64,000 bases of DNA from Spisula solida (taxonomy: Eukaryota; Mollusca; Bivalvia; Venerida; Mactridae). Positions within the stretch are counted from its first letter, which is position 1, and each line of letters starts with the position of its first letter. The DNA is taken from the NCBI GenBank assembly GCA_947247005.1, contig OX365948.1:42800601-42864600 (forward strand), written 5' to 3'. Of this stretch, positions 13,411 to 27,251 are shown one piece after another. The translations under genes were made by a program, and so were the position numbers. The notes under the pieces are model-generated. The model did no database searches. It was not told the DNA's origin and saw nothing but the letters and a program-made list of their open reading frames with translations.

Positions 13411-16400
13411 AAGTTGAGGTTAACTTTATTATAAACCAAAGGGTTACAGGATCAAACCGACAGCTAGGAGACGTTTGTATGAGGTACAGTCAAACAGTTG
13501 ACGCCCAATCATACTAACATTTGCAGCAGTTATAACTCTGAACAAGTTCTTATTGTTTGCATAATTATGTTTCAAAAACAGTTGTTCGATACTTGTTTAC
13601 TGTATCCCGTATTGCTTGCAACAATACTTAACTGAGTTGTGCGTTCTACTTTGTTATAATATTATACATGTATACAGTTTTTAAAAGGGTCCAGTTAAAC
13701 TTTGTTGGGTAACAATTGTGTATGTTATATCGTCAATTATTGTTACATCTTTTACAGGCTTGCTGCATGCATTAAGGAGCTACTATTGCTTTAAGCGGCA
13801 TGGGTTATCGTTGTAGTATATCTATTCACATTGTGCATAACCTGACATATTAACATGAGTGATAACACTCGACCAACATATTCAGTGAATTGATAAGACG
13901 CCACATGTTTAATAATCTAAATCGAGAATTAAGTTGACCTAGGAAAGCATTTCAATTTGGTTGGAATTATTGCACGTGTGTCCAACGGATTCGCTCGATG
14001 ACCTTCGACAAAACAAATGGGCGGGGCGTTCTCTATACCATTGGTCAATTCTTGAACCACCCAGATAATTGAAACAGCTCCAAACAACCATTCTTTCCAG
14101 TGCTTTTTTAACGAGGCTCTGCTGACTTATCACTTTACTACCGGTAAGGTCATGAATCTATAACAACAAAAAACAACAAAAATAAATAAATCTCCTGTAA
14201 TTGCCCAGCGCTAGGGCTCTGAATCGGTGCTCGGAGATAAGTCGTAGATTTTCAACCAGCATCGCTTTTGTCTTATCTGTATGTTTCATATTGGCATAAA
14301 ACAGGCTAGTGTCAGTCGCACGTCGTAACTGTCACACTTATAATCACATCGCGAAAACATGTGACAAATCAAAGTTCGAATGTTACTGAAATTAAATCAC
14401 TAAGCTGACCAACCAATATACACTCAAACGAACAGTCTCACGTTGTAACTTCTATAGTTATAGTCACATCACAAACACATGTGACAAAAAACTATCTAAT
14501 CAACACGATTACTAAAAACATAATCACTAAGCTTATCAGCACTCAATCAAACAATCCAGCGAGGGACCTTTAATAGTTTGACGTTTTAATTAACAAATAA
14601 ATGCTGGAACTGACTGAATAATATCTATTTATAAAAGCATTCTTGTTCGTCGTGTTTCATTAATCCAATGTAATATTTTCGTTACACTGAGCTAACTTGA
14701 TATACTAGCAAGCACGCCACGCCTTTATAGAGTATCTCAGCTATCATGTACTTGCTGACTTGTTGCGGCATTAACTGATATGCATGTTATACAGGACACG
14801 ATATAATACAAAACAAGAACAGTTTTACGACCACGCCGTACGTTCATAAAAAGGAGATTGCGTCTAAATCAAATTTCGCAAAGTAAAACAGATCAGTGAC
14901 TATTGATGAATAAGGAATGTGCATAATCCAAACATGGGGGTTTATATAAATACACATAAATACACGTAAACCAGTTACATGGTTACATTTATAAACAACT
15001 GTATACTTGCATTTGACAATGTGTTCAGATCAATCAGGTCATGAGAGGAACTAGAATCCATGGTCTGTTATAAATGGTGCGTATTGCCCACACTAGACAT
15101 ATTGAATTACGAAAACCACTTTAAACAAACTAGTTTCGTACACCACCGATAAATACATTTATTTGACATTTTAACATTTCTAATCATGTATCCCGACATA
15201 TCACGAATGTCATAGCAACCATAATACCTCGGTGCTATCCAGTGAGTCATTTTAAATTCACTCCATTAATTATGTCACCACCTTGCACGATCATTACACA
15301 AGCTCAGACATTGTCGACTCATTATATCATCAGTTAAATACGCAGTAGACAATCACCTTCGAAGCGTGTATTGGAAGAGACGTTTTAACTACCTGTAAAA
15401 TAGAAACACACAGCAATGTTATAAGTGTACCAGTATATTCTAGATATAACCAGAAACTCATAGCAACGTTGCTAAGGTAAATGACAAAATGTTGCTGCGA
15501 TATCGCTGCTCCATAGAAGTATAGAAAGGCAAAGGCACAAGCGAACTGGGGTATGTCGAACCTCTCGCACTTGAAGCGTACGCTCTACTAATAACATACA
15601 AGGTTATTGAGGCGGACATAAGTCGAATACTAATTCCAGAAAATTGATTGGTACGGTCAACCGAATGCCGTATCTGTCTGAAACATGTTTAAAAAAAAAC
15701 AGCGGCAAACACGAACTTGCATCGATATCAATAATAACAAATGGAAGCAGTGTGTGCAGTGTGATAGAAATATATGTTTTTAATCAGAAGGATAAATTTT
15801 GCACATGGTCATGAATTTGCGACAATGTGATCTCTAGGTGCTGATTATTCATCAATATAAAATGACTAAACGAAACGATGCAAATATACCAAGAATTGAG
15901 GTCTAATTTCTACATAAAAAAATGGGAACTTTGGTTTTGACAAATTTATGTTGCTTTATTGTATAACACAAATGTTACGAGGGGTTTGTTGAGGTGTTAT
16001 TATACCTCTTTGTTGCCTTCCCCTCAACGCGTTGGCGACCACAACAGCAATTCATGACCAGATAATATGAGTAATGTCGTAATAACAAACGCCCAGTTCC
16101 AAAATGAATATAACTCTTAATTTAATTAATAAAACACACCTGAATTTTTTGTATGAATTGCATCAGTATCTATAAATGTGTGCATTGTCAAAGCATATAA
16201 TACAATTCCGATGTACGCTTGCATTTGTATCCAATAAATATGTGACGCATTTATCAGAATGACTTTTGCAAGTTAATTTTCGTTGTGATACATGTTAGAA
16301 CGTAAAAGTTATAGTTATTGAGCAAGGTCTAGCCACGGCGCGAAACTGACTAAAAACGCGATACTTGACGTAAAAAGGCGAATTTTAAAAAAGTTTTACA

Positions 16401-17497
16401 GTGCTATCGAAGGCTCATAAAATGCAAGAATATTGTTAGTTGTCCAACAAATTATCTGACTGTTCAAATACTTCATGTTCGGCATTTAACAGTGAACGTT
16501 TCCTTAAAATCTTAACGACCTTGACAACATTTCTTTGAAGATTACGACTACAGTTTATAATGCGCTTTTGTGTGTTAGCTGAATTTATGTATCGGCAAAT
16601 CAACACTTCGGCGTTTTATTTACAACCATCCTGCAAATGAAGATACTTAATAGTGTTGCAATAAAATTGTTAAGTTGTTCAGTTATTTAATTTGAAAAGA
16701 GACCAGATGTAATGAATTGTAAATATAAGTTAATTACCATGTCTGGAGTTGATGCATGTGCAAACCTGCAATCGCATCGCACAAAACTGTGTTACTAAGT
16801 CTCGTCTCAGTTCTTGCATGATGCACCTAATATATATCATTTTAATGCAACAATCGGATAGGATGAGCTACCAGTCATATTTGATCGTTCACTGTTACAC
16901 GGACATGTTTCCACTATGATTTACACATCATAACGCGCCTTTTAGAACTTAAGAAATGACAAACACATCGCGTAATCATTGCACCAGGATGTACGGGTTT
17001 TAACATTGCTCGAAAAAGACAGAGGTACTACGCATGTTTTATCACGGCCAAAACTGTAACCCCACAGGACGGTTCCCTCTCCATAGAGAACATCTCCATG
17101 GTGAAACGCATCAATAAAACTTAAATCTGATAAGAGGTATATCTACGATAGCTGTACTATAATTTTACTGACATTGGGCATACATGTATAAAGACGGAAG
17201 CGATATAACGTTACACAACCAGGTAACGAACCCAACTTTTATAATACTTTATTTCACGAGGTAACGTAGAAACAAAATTTGTTTCCATAGAGTCATAAAT
17301 GCACTCAGCATCAAACCCATGCTATTATCATCAAAATAAACGATCAGTATACTTGTAAATGGAAAATCCGCACTAAACAACTCGACAACATATGTCGCCG
17401 GATATTACTTGCAAAACCTAGATATACACAAATAATATACAAATGAGGTATTTCATGAAAGTATGAACTTTATGACAATAAAGACATTTGCACGTAA

Positions 17498-17878
17498 GGC
17501 CAGAGTTCTTTGATATATCGTTACTCGGACCCACCTGCCCAATTTTTTGGCATTTTCAAAATAAAATGGAAAAACTTGAAAAAAAAAAAAAAATTGCATA
17601 TAATGTTTTGATGATAAATATACCAGCCTTGTTTTAATATTTCATTATTTTGCTAATAATAAGTTGTTTTATGTTATGCAGTGTACTGGTCTTAAGATCA
17701 TTTGGCTTTTTTCTTAAAGATTAGCACTGTTGTTGAGAGTTGATTGCTATAAATCGGACAGTCATTGACTATTCTACCACCAGTGGAAGCTATATTTTGG
17801 GAGTTTTTATTTTTATTTTTCCCTCCTCCTGCGAACCATTCGCTAAAAAATGTCTGAGTAACAAAAAATTAAAAAACC
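17498..17878. mobile_element. 381-bp insertion with TAA duplication
   Basis: Copy 1 reads CGTAATGTAAGTACG here without interruption. Copy 3 reads CGTAA, then 381 bp, then TAATGTAAG, so the flanks duplicate TAA (17495-17497 and 17879-17881). The insert starts GG and ends CC but lacks a clear longer inverted repeat. It includes an A-run near 17578. Partial versions occur in copy 2 (from 10555) and copy 4 (from about 30957). The superfamily is uncertain. Confidence 0.45.
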
Positions 17879-17913
17879 TAATGTAAGTACGTGTACATCA
17901 TGAATTTATGTTA

Positions 17914-18845
17914 GTTATTATTATTATTATTATACATGTACCATATTTATATGGCACTTTTATCATGTAATTACACGTTCAAAAGTGATGTACAATCAAA
18001 TTTAAGACATGGTTAAAACAATTTTACATAGATAAATGCATGCAAACATTAAAAATGTATATATACATGTAAACATAATACAAATAACACAAATAACCCC
18101 CCCCCCCTCAATACCCCCCCCCCCCCTAAATTAGGTGTTTCAAGAGCAGCGTCACATACCATTGCCACGAGAAACTAACTCCAAAGGAATAGTGATACTT
18201 CCTTTAAGGAGACAGGAAACCCCCGACACTATTTACTACTGTACTAGTGTTTCAAGAACAGCGTCACATACCACTGCTTCGAGAAACCGTATCCAAAGGT
18301 ATAAATATACTACCTTTTAGGAGATCCTTAAGAATTCAAACTAATAATCAGCCAGAATATGCTTTAGTAAAACAGTGTGTTTTTAGCGCTTTCTTGAATG
18401 ATAGTAGTGTTTTACTATCTCTGAGTGTTGTTGGCAGTGCATTCCAAAGCTTCGGTGCTGCAGCCATGAAACATCGATCACCGTACGAGACAGTCTTCAT
18501 CCTCGGCACAACAAGAAGAATAGAGTCATTTTGTGACCTAAGCTGTCTTTGTGGAGTATATATTTCCAACATACTTCTGATGTAGCCTGGGGAATTCCCA
18601 TGTAGTGCTTTGTAAACATGAGTCAAGACCTTGTACTCCACTCTGTATTGTACAGGTAACCAGTGAAGATCCTTCAGCACAGGAGTGATGTGATTGTATC
18701 GCGATATCCGTGCGATGGGGCGGATAGCTGAATTTTGGATATTTTGTAGTTTGTTCAGAATGGTTTTTGGGGAGCCGCACAGTAATGAGTTGCAATAACC
18801 CAGTCTTGATGTTACTAAATACTTTATGAGGGATTTTGTTGTTAA
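17914..18845 (-). mobile_element. 5'-truncated LINE (non-LTR retrotransposon) fragment
   Basis: Read on the minus strand, this is the 3' end of a non-LTR retrotransposon: the last part of the reverse transcriptase protein, about 430 bp of 3' untranslated sequence, and a (TAA)n tail at about 17915-17932. The untranslated part includes two poly-C runs near 18099-18125 (plus-strand reading) and a near-108-bp duplication (18137-18245 and 18247-18345). Truncation at the 5' end is normal for LINE insertions. Copy 4 carries the same insertion with an internal deletion, so it predates the copy 3/copy 4 split. Copy 1 does not have it. Confidence 0.8.
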
Positions 18846-18848
18846 CAA
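18348..18848 (-). pseudogene. C-terminal fragment of LINE reverse transcriptase
   Basis: The 166-codon frame reads through motifs typical of the C-terminal part of Jockey/CR1-group LINE polymerases: a start resembling TSRLGYCNSLL, then HITPVLKDLHWLPVQYRVEY, VYKALHGNSPGYI, YGDRCFMAAAPKLWNALP and a terminal FKKALKTHCF. The catalytic palm with the YxDD motif lies upstream and is absent because the element is 5'-truncated. The methionine at the start is only the first in frame and is not a real initiation site. The fragment cannot be functional as a polymerase. The assignment to a LINE is firm; the exact clade is not. Confidence 0.85.
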
Positions 18849-21514
18849 TGTATAGCTGTCTATGAGAATAATTTATAAATATGACAAATATTTTGCCAAC
18901 AACGCTGATATACGCTGTTTTGTGAGTACAGTATTGTTATTATATCCAACATATGTCATATTCTAGAGCTTTAGATCTATACACATATCTGCATTTACTA
19001 GTATTTTGTTTTATCATAGATACTTTTCAATATTTTAGATGTAAAGTTGCTTTTTTTGATTATCTAATAGTGTCTTATAAATCATGATTGGTCGCGTGCA
19101 TGCATTATTAAATTATATTATTATATATTTTCATTGTATAAAGTGAATTTAAAATATATGAAATGTGAATAAGACTTTAATAAAATAATTAATACAATAA
19201 TTGAATTGTATATAAGTTGAAACTAGAATATACGAGTATGATATTCATTTGGTGTTGTGGTATGTACCAAGGTCACTGATATCATCTAGTGAATTGATTA
19301 TTTGTTCCTCAATACATAATAATTAAATTACTTTATTGTAATTGGCAGTCTACTAAATATTATCTTAACTTTTGACAGGTATAATAATATGTGAATTCAT
19401 GTACATGTACATATTTGTAGATAAAAAGATCAAAAAAATAATCGGACATGGCAGGCAGCGCTAATCAGACACAGCAAAGCACGAAAGATTGAACAGCTAC
19501 TAAAATAAATACTACAACCCACTCCGACAGTCTGCTGCATCAGTCAGCCATATAAAGCCTTATCACGGGCGTAAGAGAAGACGATACCACTAAGGAGGAC
19601 CACACACGTCAAAGAAAACCCACTAACATCGCTCACCAGATACAGTGTACCTGCTTTCTGGAAAGAAACGAAGCAGCCTTATGCTTGACCAAGAAATTGC
19701 AGAAGTGCAGATACAAAATGTGCACAGTACTTGGCACAAATATACGCAGTAGCCAAAATTGTGTTTATAATAGTCGTACAAGTCTTTACTTCAGATGTCA
19801 AAGTATAAGAAACACTGTAAATGAGATTACTAGTACCCTAATGCTGTTAAAATGATTGATGATGAATATCATCAAAAAGAGAATAGGTAAAGGGATAGGG
19901 GGCGCAAGAAAAAAATATGAAAACTATATATATAAAGTGTTGTAGGTTTGTTAACTGTACATTTGTCACCATGATCTAATTATGTAAAAAGTCCTCATAC
20001 ATGTAGGTATACGACCTTCTGGATTAGAAATAAATACAACTATACCTGTCATGTTACGTAGCTTCATTACGTACCTAGACAAACATGCAAGAGTGGTGCT
20101 TTAATGACAATATCTAAGAATTAACAATTTATCGACGAACGATCGTTGCTTTTAATTAAGATATTCGTGAAAAAAAATCTAACAACTTTGAAATACAGAC
20201 CAATTAGACGATAGGACGGTTTTGATCAGATCTAAATGAACGACAAACATATTTACAAAGCACGAGATCAATATGGCATTGCAATATACGAGGCTCATAA
20301 CTATTATAGGACCACAAATAACCGAGAGAAAATATCAGATCCACGTAAAATTAATCAAACGTTGTAATTCTTTATGAGCTGATTTTTTGAGTGATTTTAA
20401 TCGTTAAGTACACACAGACCACCAACCGGTTATTGTTGCCATTTTCGGATCGGTATTAATCAGTGCCATGAATACAAGAATTACAAGGAATTTATAGCGT
20501 ATACATTGACAAGTATTTCAAATGTGAGGCATTCATTGATATTCGTATAAGTTTTCAATGATCTTTTGTAAAAAGCAACGATTTTATTGACGCCCCCTGG
20601 TGGGAGGCGTTTCAGAGGCGTATCACCGATGCGTTATATGTAATGCGTTTTTATTATGAAAATGTAATTTGTGATAGTCAACTTGGACCAAGGTACAAGT
20701 CGAACTTTGGTCAGCATAGTTATACATTCGGATAACGTCTGTCTTCTATGGGCGATGTTAAAAAAGTACATCCCGGTAAAATACCGTAGCCAATGATCGC
20801 ATTAACCCCTTAATACCAAGGCAACAAATGCAACACGATCGCCATCCAATAATCGGACGGTGTACTTTTGTCTAATCGGGTCAGAGACCGGGCGGACATC
20901 AGCGGGCCATCAGGCAGCGGCCGCAGTACTTTAAGTCTCTTTTGACATGTGCATGGCTACTCATCGACCTATCGATAAACGGACACTGTTTTACTTAAAC
21001 ATCCGATTAATAATAATATGCGTTATGTTTGCGTCAATCGATGATGTTTTGGTTTTGATATAAACAGTTTATATGGATAGGCAAAGAAATAGGAATTAGG
21101 AAACAGAAATACGTAGACGGTAGCACCTGCTTCAAAAACCAACGAGATATTTACATAGCATCCCTCTCCACATACATTAAGTTAACATAATGCTGATCCC
21201 AGGAGGTCCTGAGAGTACGAACCAAATACTATAATGACTGTAAGACATATTGGATATCTGACGTATGGTGAAACAGTGACAAAACGTTTTAGAGAAGCCA
21301 AAACAAATTTAGATGCTAATGTCGGACTGGACCGTCAATGATTTGGCATGGAAACAATAAATATGGTATCATATTAAAACTGAACAGGTCAGTCAGACTA
21401 ATAACTGAAGCGAGTTCGATTTCATGATTAAATTAAAGGTTTACTGTTTAGAACGTTCTGAACATTGGATTGCAGCATTTAAGTCAATCACATGTCATTT
21501 TGGGGAGGACATAC

Positions 21515-21650
21515 ATGACTGACGGACGGACGGACGGACGGACGGACGGACGGACGGACGGACGGACGAACGAACGAACGAACGAACGAACGAACGAACG
21601 AACGAACGAACGAACGAACGAACGAACAAACAAACAAACAAAACAAACAC
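21515..21650. repeat. ACGG / ACGA / ACAA tetranucleotide microsatellite
   Basis: A long run of GGAC units turns into GAAC units near 21568, then into AAAC-like units. The corresponding place in copies 2 (near 12936), 4 (near 48955) and 5 (near 56101) has only a few such units, so the expansion is private to copy 3. The repeated Arg-Thr-Asp-Gly and Arg-Thr-Asn-Glu reading is an artefact of the repeat. Confidence 0.9.
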
Positions 21651-21700
21651 ACAAGCAAATCAATAGGCCCTCCAGTTTATAACCGGTAGGGGGTTAGATA

Positions 21701-22543
21701 CAGTAGAACTTCGATGACTCGAACTACCTTCGGACCGGGAGAATAGTCCGAGGCATCTAGGGTGTTCGAGGCATCTATGGTATCCATTATATGCATTAGT
21801 TCGAACTGATGTCGTTACGTGTAAATTTACAAATCATGTGTGTATATTGCATAATTATGTGTATAACTAATATAGGTCTATAAATTTTTGTCATGTTATT
21901 CATAACAATAATGAAACAATATAGTTTGACCAAATTGACATGAAATCTGGCTTATCTCCTACAAGCTCTTCGAGTGTTCACATGTGTAAGGTTTCTCGTT
22001 AAACAGCATATTTATATACGAGTATAAAAATTAAGCTGCGAGCCACATAATATCATCATGTCCTGGGTCGCCAAGTTCGACTACAAATCAATGAATGGAA
22101 ATGTAACAGATTCTTTTGACAAACGTTGAAAATGATTATTTTATTCCGATTTATTTAAAAATAAATAAGTTACAATTTCCTGGACTGCCTTCATTAACCA
22201 TTTAATGGATGTATAAATGTTTAAAAACGTGTTATACAACGAAGTTGAACACAAACAATTGTTTGGTACAGTAATTATCACAACTTGTCGCCGACTACCC
22301 GCGTTCGGACAATGGATTTCAACGGTCAATGAAAGGTGCGAAAATTTGTAATATTCGACTCATCTACGGGTAAATCATAGCAAGGGACCGTCCAATCAGT
22401 TCGAGTGTTCGACCTAGATACTGTTCGAGTCATCTACTGTTTACCATATGAATAAAGAAGGAATTTTGACGGGACCGAAGAACTAGTTCGAGGCATCTAG
22501 GGTGTTCGAGGCAAGTACTGTTCGAGGCATCAAAGTTCGACTG
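21701..22543. mobile_element. pogo/Tc1-like non-autonomous element, 843 bp
   Basis: The left end begins CAGTAGAACTTCGATGACTC and the right end, reverse-complemented, CAGTCGAACTTTGATGCCTC, giving an imperfect inverted repeat of about 25 bp. TA flanks both sides (21699-21700 and 22544-22545), and copy 2 reads GGTTAGATAATACACATT without interruption (near 13026), the empty site. A CAGT start, TCGAAC-type subterminal sequence and TA duplication match the pogo/Tigger branch of Tc1/mariner. A CGAGGCATCTAGGGTGTTCG segment occurs directly repeated near both ends. There is no transposase frame; the 62-codon antisense frame at 22141-22329 resembles nothing I know. Confidence 0.8.
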
Positions 22544-24285
22544 TAATACACATTATCTGGACGTAAGCCACGACTTTTATTACAATTATATAGTTTGGCA
22601 CATGTTGCCAGTATTGAATAATACGTATTTGGTAATTTTAGCAATACCTAACATGTCTAGTGTTAGCCGAAAACGTTTATGTCTATAATATATAATTTAA
22701 CACTATCTAAACTATAAATTATATTGTTGCACATGTATTACAAAACATATTTATCCTGTGATAACTTAAATAAATTTATTTGGTATATAACTTCACTTAA
22801 GAATGAGTTATAATCATGAACATGTGTTACATATTGGTTAGGGAAGACGATTCGTGTGATTTGGGTCTGTTTGAGTCAATGTTGAGTCAAAGTTGGTGTT
22901 AATTTGATTATAAACCAAAGGGTTACAGGATCAAACCGACAGCTAGGTGACGTTTGTATGAGGTACAGTCAAACAGTTGACGCCCGATCATACTAACATT
23001 TGCAACTGTTATAACTCTGACCAAGTTCTTATTGTTTGCATAATTATGTTTCAAAAACAATTTTTCGATACTTGTTTACTGTACCCCGTATTGCTTGCAA
23101 CAATTCTTAACTGAGTTGTTCGTTCTACTTTGTTATAATATATACATGTATACAGTTTTTAAAAGGGGTCCAGTTAAACTTTGTTGGATTACAATTGTGT
23201 ATGTTATATGGTCAATTATTGTTACATCTTTTACAGGCTTGCTGCATGCATTAAGGAGCTACTATTGCTTTAAGCGGCATGGATTATCGTTGTAGTATAT
23301 CTATTCACACTGTGCATAACCTGACATATTAACATGAGTGATGACACTCGACCAACATATTCAGTGAATTGATAAAACGTCACATGTTTAATAATCTAAA
23401 TCGAGAATTAAGTTGACCAAGGAAAGCATTTCAATTTGGTTCGAAATATTGCACGTGTGTGTATAATCCAACGGATTCGCTCGATGACCTTCGACAAAAC
23501 AAATGGGCGGGGCGTTCTCTATACCATTGGTCAATTCCTGAACCACCCAGATAATTGAAACAGCTCCAAACAACCATTCTTTCCAGTGCTTTTTATCGAG
23601 GCTCTGATGACTTATCACTTTACTACCGGTTAGGTCATGAATCTATAACCACATAAAACAACAAAAATAAATAAATCATCTATAATTGTCCAGCGCTAGG
23701 GCTCTGAATCGGTACTCGGAGATAAGTCGTAGATTTTCAACCAGCATCGCTTTTGTCTTATCTGTATGTTTCATATTGGCATAAAACAGGCTAGTGTCAG
23801 TCGCACGTCGTAACTGTCACACTTATAATCACATCGCGAAAACATATGACAAATCCAATTGCGAATGTTACTGAAATTAAATCACTAAGCTGACCAACCA
23901 ATATACAATCAAACGAACAGTCTCACGTTGTAACTTCTACAGTTATAGTCACATCACGAACACATGTGACAAAACACTATCTAATCAACACGATTACTAA
24001 AAACATAATCACTAAGCCAATCAGCACTCAATCAAACAATCCAGCGAGGGACCTTTAATAGTTCGACGTTTTAATGTACACTTACATCCCACACGTGGAA
24101 TAATTTATCTCACTAACACATTATTGATACATCCTCAAGATCACAAATAGATGCTGGAACTGACTGAATAATATCTATTTATAAAAGCATTCTTGTTCGT
24201 CGTGTTTCATTAATCCAATGTAATATTGTCGTTACACTGAGCTAACTTTATATAATAGCAAGCACGCCACGCCTTTAAAGAGTAT

Positions 24286-25158
24286 TTTTATGCGGTAATA
24301 TTTGGCCACATCATTTGTTTTAAATTGTCAATGTTATCTAACCATTTTAGTAACGCGTTCTGAATGTGAGTCTTTAAACTCTTTTACTAGCCATGGGCTA
24401 CTAGATATTATTCGTATATAATTCTCATTAAAATGTATACGTTAAAGCAGGATGCGTGAGATAGCATCTTAACTGATTGTTATCCGATACATTAAAGTCA
24501 ACCTCATGTTGTCATAATTTCAATATTGGTAAACCCTTTGTTTTTGAAGTAATTATGCAATAATGTTGTAGCCACGTTTTAATTGGCTTACAAATTATAT
24601 AACATGACATTTGATTGGCTAAGAACGTTTTAAGTATTTTGTAACGTGTAATTTGATTGGTCAAAAGCTTTTAACATTTATTTTCTATGATTTGAAAATA
24701 ATGTATATTAAAGAAGATTTGATTTAGACTGGAGATAGACAAAAAAGTAATGATGTAGGACTAAGACAGTTATGATGTAGGTTTAGAAAGTTAGGACAAG
24801 TGGAGTTCCACTACGCTTCATTAAGATACAATGTACTTACTAACTCTGTGTGTTAAAACATAAATATTTGTTATTGTTAAACTATTTGGAGAAACTACAG
24901 AATAAAAATAGTAAAACTGACTGTGGATTTGTCATAACTTATTTAGTTGAGACTTTGTTATCATATTTGAAATTATACTGGAAAAACGCATTGGACGTAC
25001 GACGTTAGCAGAGCTAAACTGACAGCTCACACACAACGCTGTTACATACGAGCTAATTCCCAAAACACATACGACAGAGGTGTTCAACAACAACACACAC
25101 ATGAAAATGAGCCAATTCCCACAAACTGTATATCAACGCCCAAAAACACGGCATTACA
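24286..25158 (+). repeat. 5' LTR of the LARD-like element
   Basis: 873 bp, matching 27252-28123 almost throughout. Differences include A versus C near 24436 (GTATACG against GTCTACG) and a divergent 30-base stretch before the end, where this copy reads ACACACACATGAAAATGAGC. AATAAA occurs within it near 24901 and could serve polyadenylation; that role is inferred. Confidence 0.85.
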
Positions 25159-27251
25159 CTGGCGGAGAAGAGAGGCTAAAATTTGCGGTACCTCACAACA
25201 TCACAGCCAAGCGAGTGAATTGCAACAAGCGCGTGAATTTCAACAAGCGAGTTACTACTACCAAGTGAATTTCAACCAGCGAATAATCTCAGCTAAGCGA
25301 ATATCTACAAGTGAGTGCATTGCTAACAGCGAATAATCTCGGCTAAGCGAATATCTACAAGTGAGTGAATTTCTAATACGCGAAATTCAACCAATGATAA
25401 ATCCAGCTAAGTGAAATAGTGCAAAATAGTGGTTTTTAAATAAGTATATCTAATTAGATCAGTGATAGAATGCATCAACTCAGAAATTGGATGTTTTCAA
25501 ATTCTACCAGAATGAACAACCGGCGTTATTCGTTGGATTTCCAACATCAAACCATATTGATTACAGGTTACGTATATCCATGGACCCATTCTACGTTCGC
25601 CACAAGGACGGTGGAAACATGCGTTTAACAAAAACAGTAGACATTAAACGTTGGATGTGTAATTATCAGTGCACCTTCTGTGTCGATGAACTTGTACTTA
25701 TTTTATGTAAATTTTGGTACTTTTATGATATTCACGTCACAGTTGAAAACTGTATTTATTATCATTGACAATGTTTTTAGTCTAACTTAATTATGTTTTT
25801 GTATTAAATTACGTAATTGTTTCCATGCGTAAAATTTTCCAAACCTGTAGTACGTAATAATGATGTCATTAATTTTATTTTTACAAGATCAAATGAGCTT
25901 TCGGATTTCTAAGTATATGGTCATCTTAGACATTTTGCAGTTTAGCTAATATTTATGCGGAAATAGAGAAATATGTCAACTTTAATTTAAAAGTTTAGGC
26001 ATAATCGGCAACACATGGCATTAAAATGTATGAGAGACATTTAATTAAGTATACATGTACAATATACAATGAGTTACATTATTTCTAAGGGGGTATGAGT
26101 AAGCAATATTAAAAATAATTTATTAACTGTTTTAGGCGGTAATAATTATTTTGTTACTGGTAAAAATGGGTTAAAGCAGCAATGTTCTTGGTTGTTAAGA
26201 GCTCACAAATACTTCTAAGTTTGTATGCATGTTACGTCCTTTCAAATATCGAGGACTTCATGTATAAATAACACTTTGGACCGCGGAATTATTATCATAT
26301 GATAAATTAAGGAAATGCAGGCTCACTAAGCTCTATTTCAGTCAATCTATTTATGGTGCTACAGTAGCACTTAATATTGGTCATTGGTTATCCCAATACC
26401 ATTACAGGTGTATATTTTTTTTGTGAGAAAGGTGTGAGTGTGTTATATAGTCTAACTATTAGTGTGAGTAAGGTATTTTTTTACAACTAGTACTGGTATA
26501 TGTAGACTGCAATAGGTCGACATGTTGCTTCTATGGTAGATAACAGTCAAATTCTTAGATTTTAGTTGACTGGAGTAGACTGGTGCTGTTTCTGCTTTCC
26601 ATCGTTCTGTGTTTCCATACGGTATTTTGGAATCAACCTTAAGTGGGCTGCAGTTTAAGGACTTTATAGCTGTCTTTAATTCACGGGATATATCCACGGG
26701 ATATAATGCACTCAGCTATTGTGAGCGGGTAGCATAGGCATAAATTAATTAATTGTGCATTTACCAGAACATTGGGAAATGTAATTATATAGAATTACAT
26801 AATATTGCTGATCTCAAAACCCTAGGGACGTGAACTGCATGTATAAAGAACGGAGTGTTGTCCGATAGTAATCAGTTTATAAAAACAACAGGAGACAAAT
26901 AAACTAAATAATTGTCTGTGTTATTTACATGAGTCTTGAAAAGATTTTACATTGCCACTTTGAATATGTTGGTAGCATTACTAACTGAAAACGTCCGAAT
27001 GTTAGGACATGGTTCCAATGAACTGTTGAAATTTGGAAAACTTCAACACTTTCCGGTTTCAGCCTTGCTGAACACTATGTTTGTTAACTCTAACATTTGT
27101 GAAATAGGCACAATATATTCAATGGCTAATAGATAATGTGACCGTGTACATGACTTTATTTGTAACTGCATATTTTTTTATATATTTAAGTACTGTTGAT
27201 AAAATTGGATGACCACTTCATAGGAATGAAGTTAAATACGGGAGGGGAAAC
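25159..27251 (+). other. Internal region of the LARD-like element, no gag or pol
   Basis: About 2.1 kb. The first 250 bp (25208-25420) is built from a degenerate 16-18 base motif (GCGAGTGAATTTCAACAA-like), with a 40-base stretch repeated exactly 50 bases apart at about 25277 and 25327 save one change. Two small overlapping frames follow at 25466-25627 (starting ATGCATCAACTC) and 25487-25768. Neither resembles gag, protease or envelope. The remainder is AT-rich. The end reads AATACGGGAGGGGAAAC (27235-27251), a plausible polypurine tract for plus-strand priming. Confidence 0.7.
25160..25177 (+). promoter_or_regulatory. Candidate primer-binding site of the LARD-like element
   Basis: TGGCGGAGAAGAGAGG lies one base after the left LTR, where a tRNA 3' end would pair. 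The TGG matches the CCA tail. I cannot assign the tRNA with confidence. Confidence 0.5.

Larger units (their letters stand above)
9331..16415. repeat. Array copy 2
   Basis: Block order A, E, B, C, D, with no large insertion, so it is the best available reference for the unit. Two deletions are seen against sister copies. At about 10615 the LINE region and its surroundings (17575-19262 of copy 3) are absent. Near 15545 about 110 bp of block D are missing. Antisense open frames of 64-78 codons at 11901-12137 and 13939-14133 recur, changed, in other copies. None resembles a family I recognise. Confidence 0.85.

Noticed and set aside
18538..18795. 85-codon antisense frame overlapping the LINE fragment
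   Set aside because: It is an alternate frame of the same LINE DNA; the polymerase frame at 18348-18848 carries all the recognisable motifs.
21470..21682. Arg-Thr-Asp-Gly repeat protein
   Set aside because: It is a reading of the ACGG/ACGA microsatellite, absent in the sister copies.
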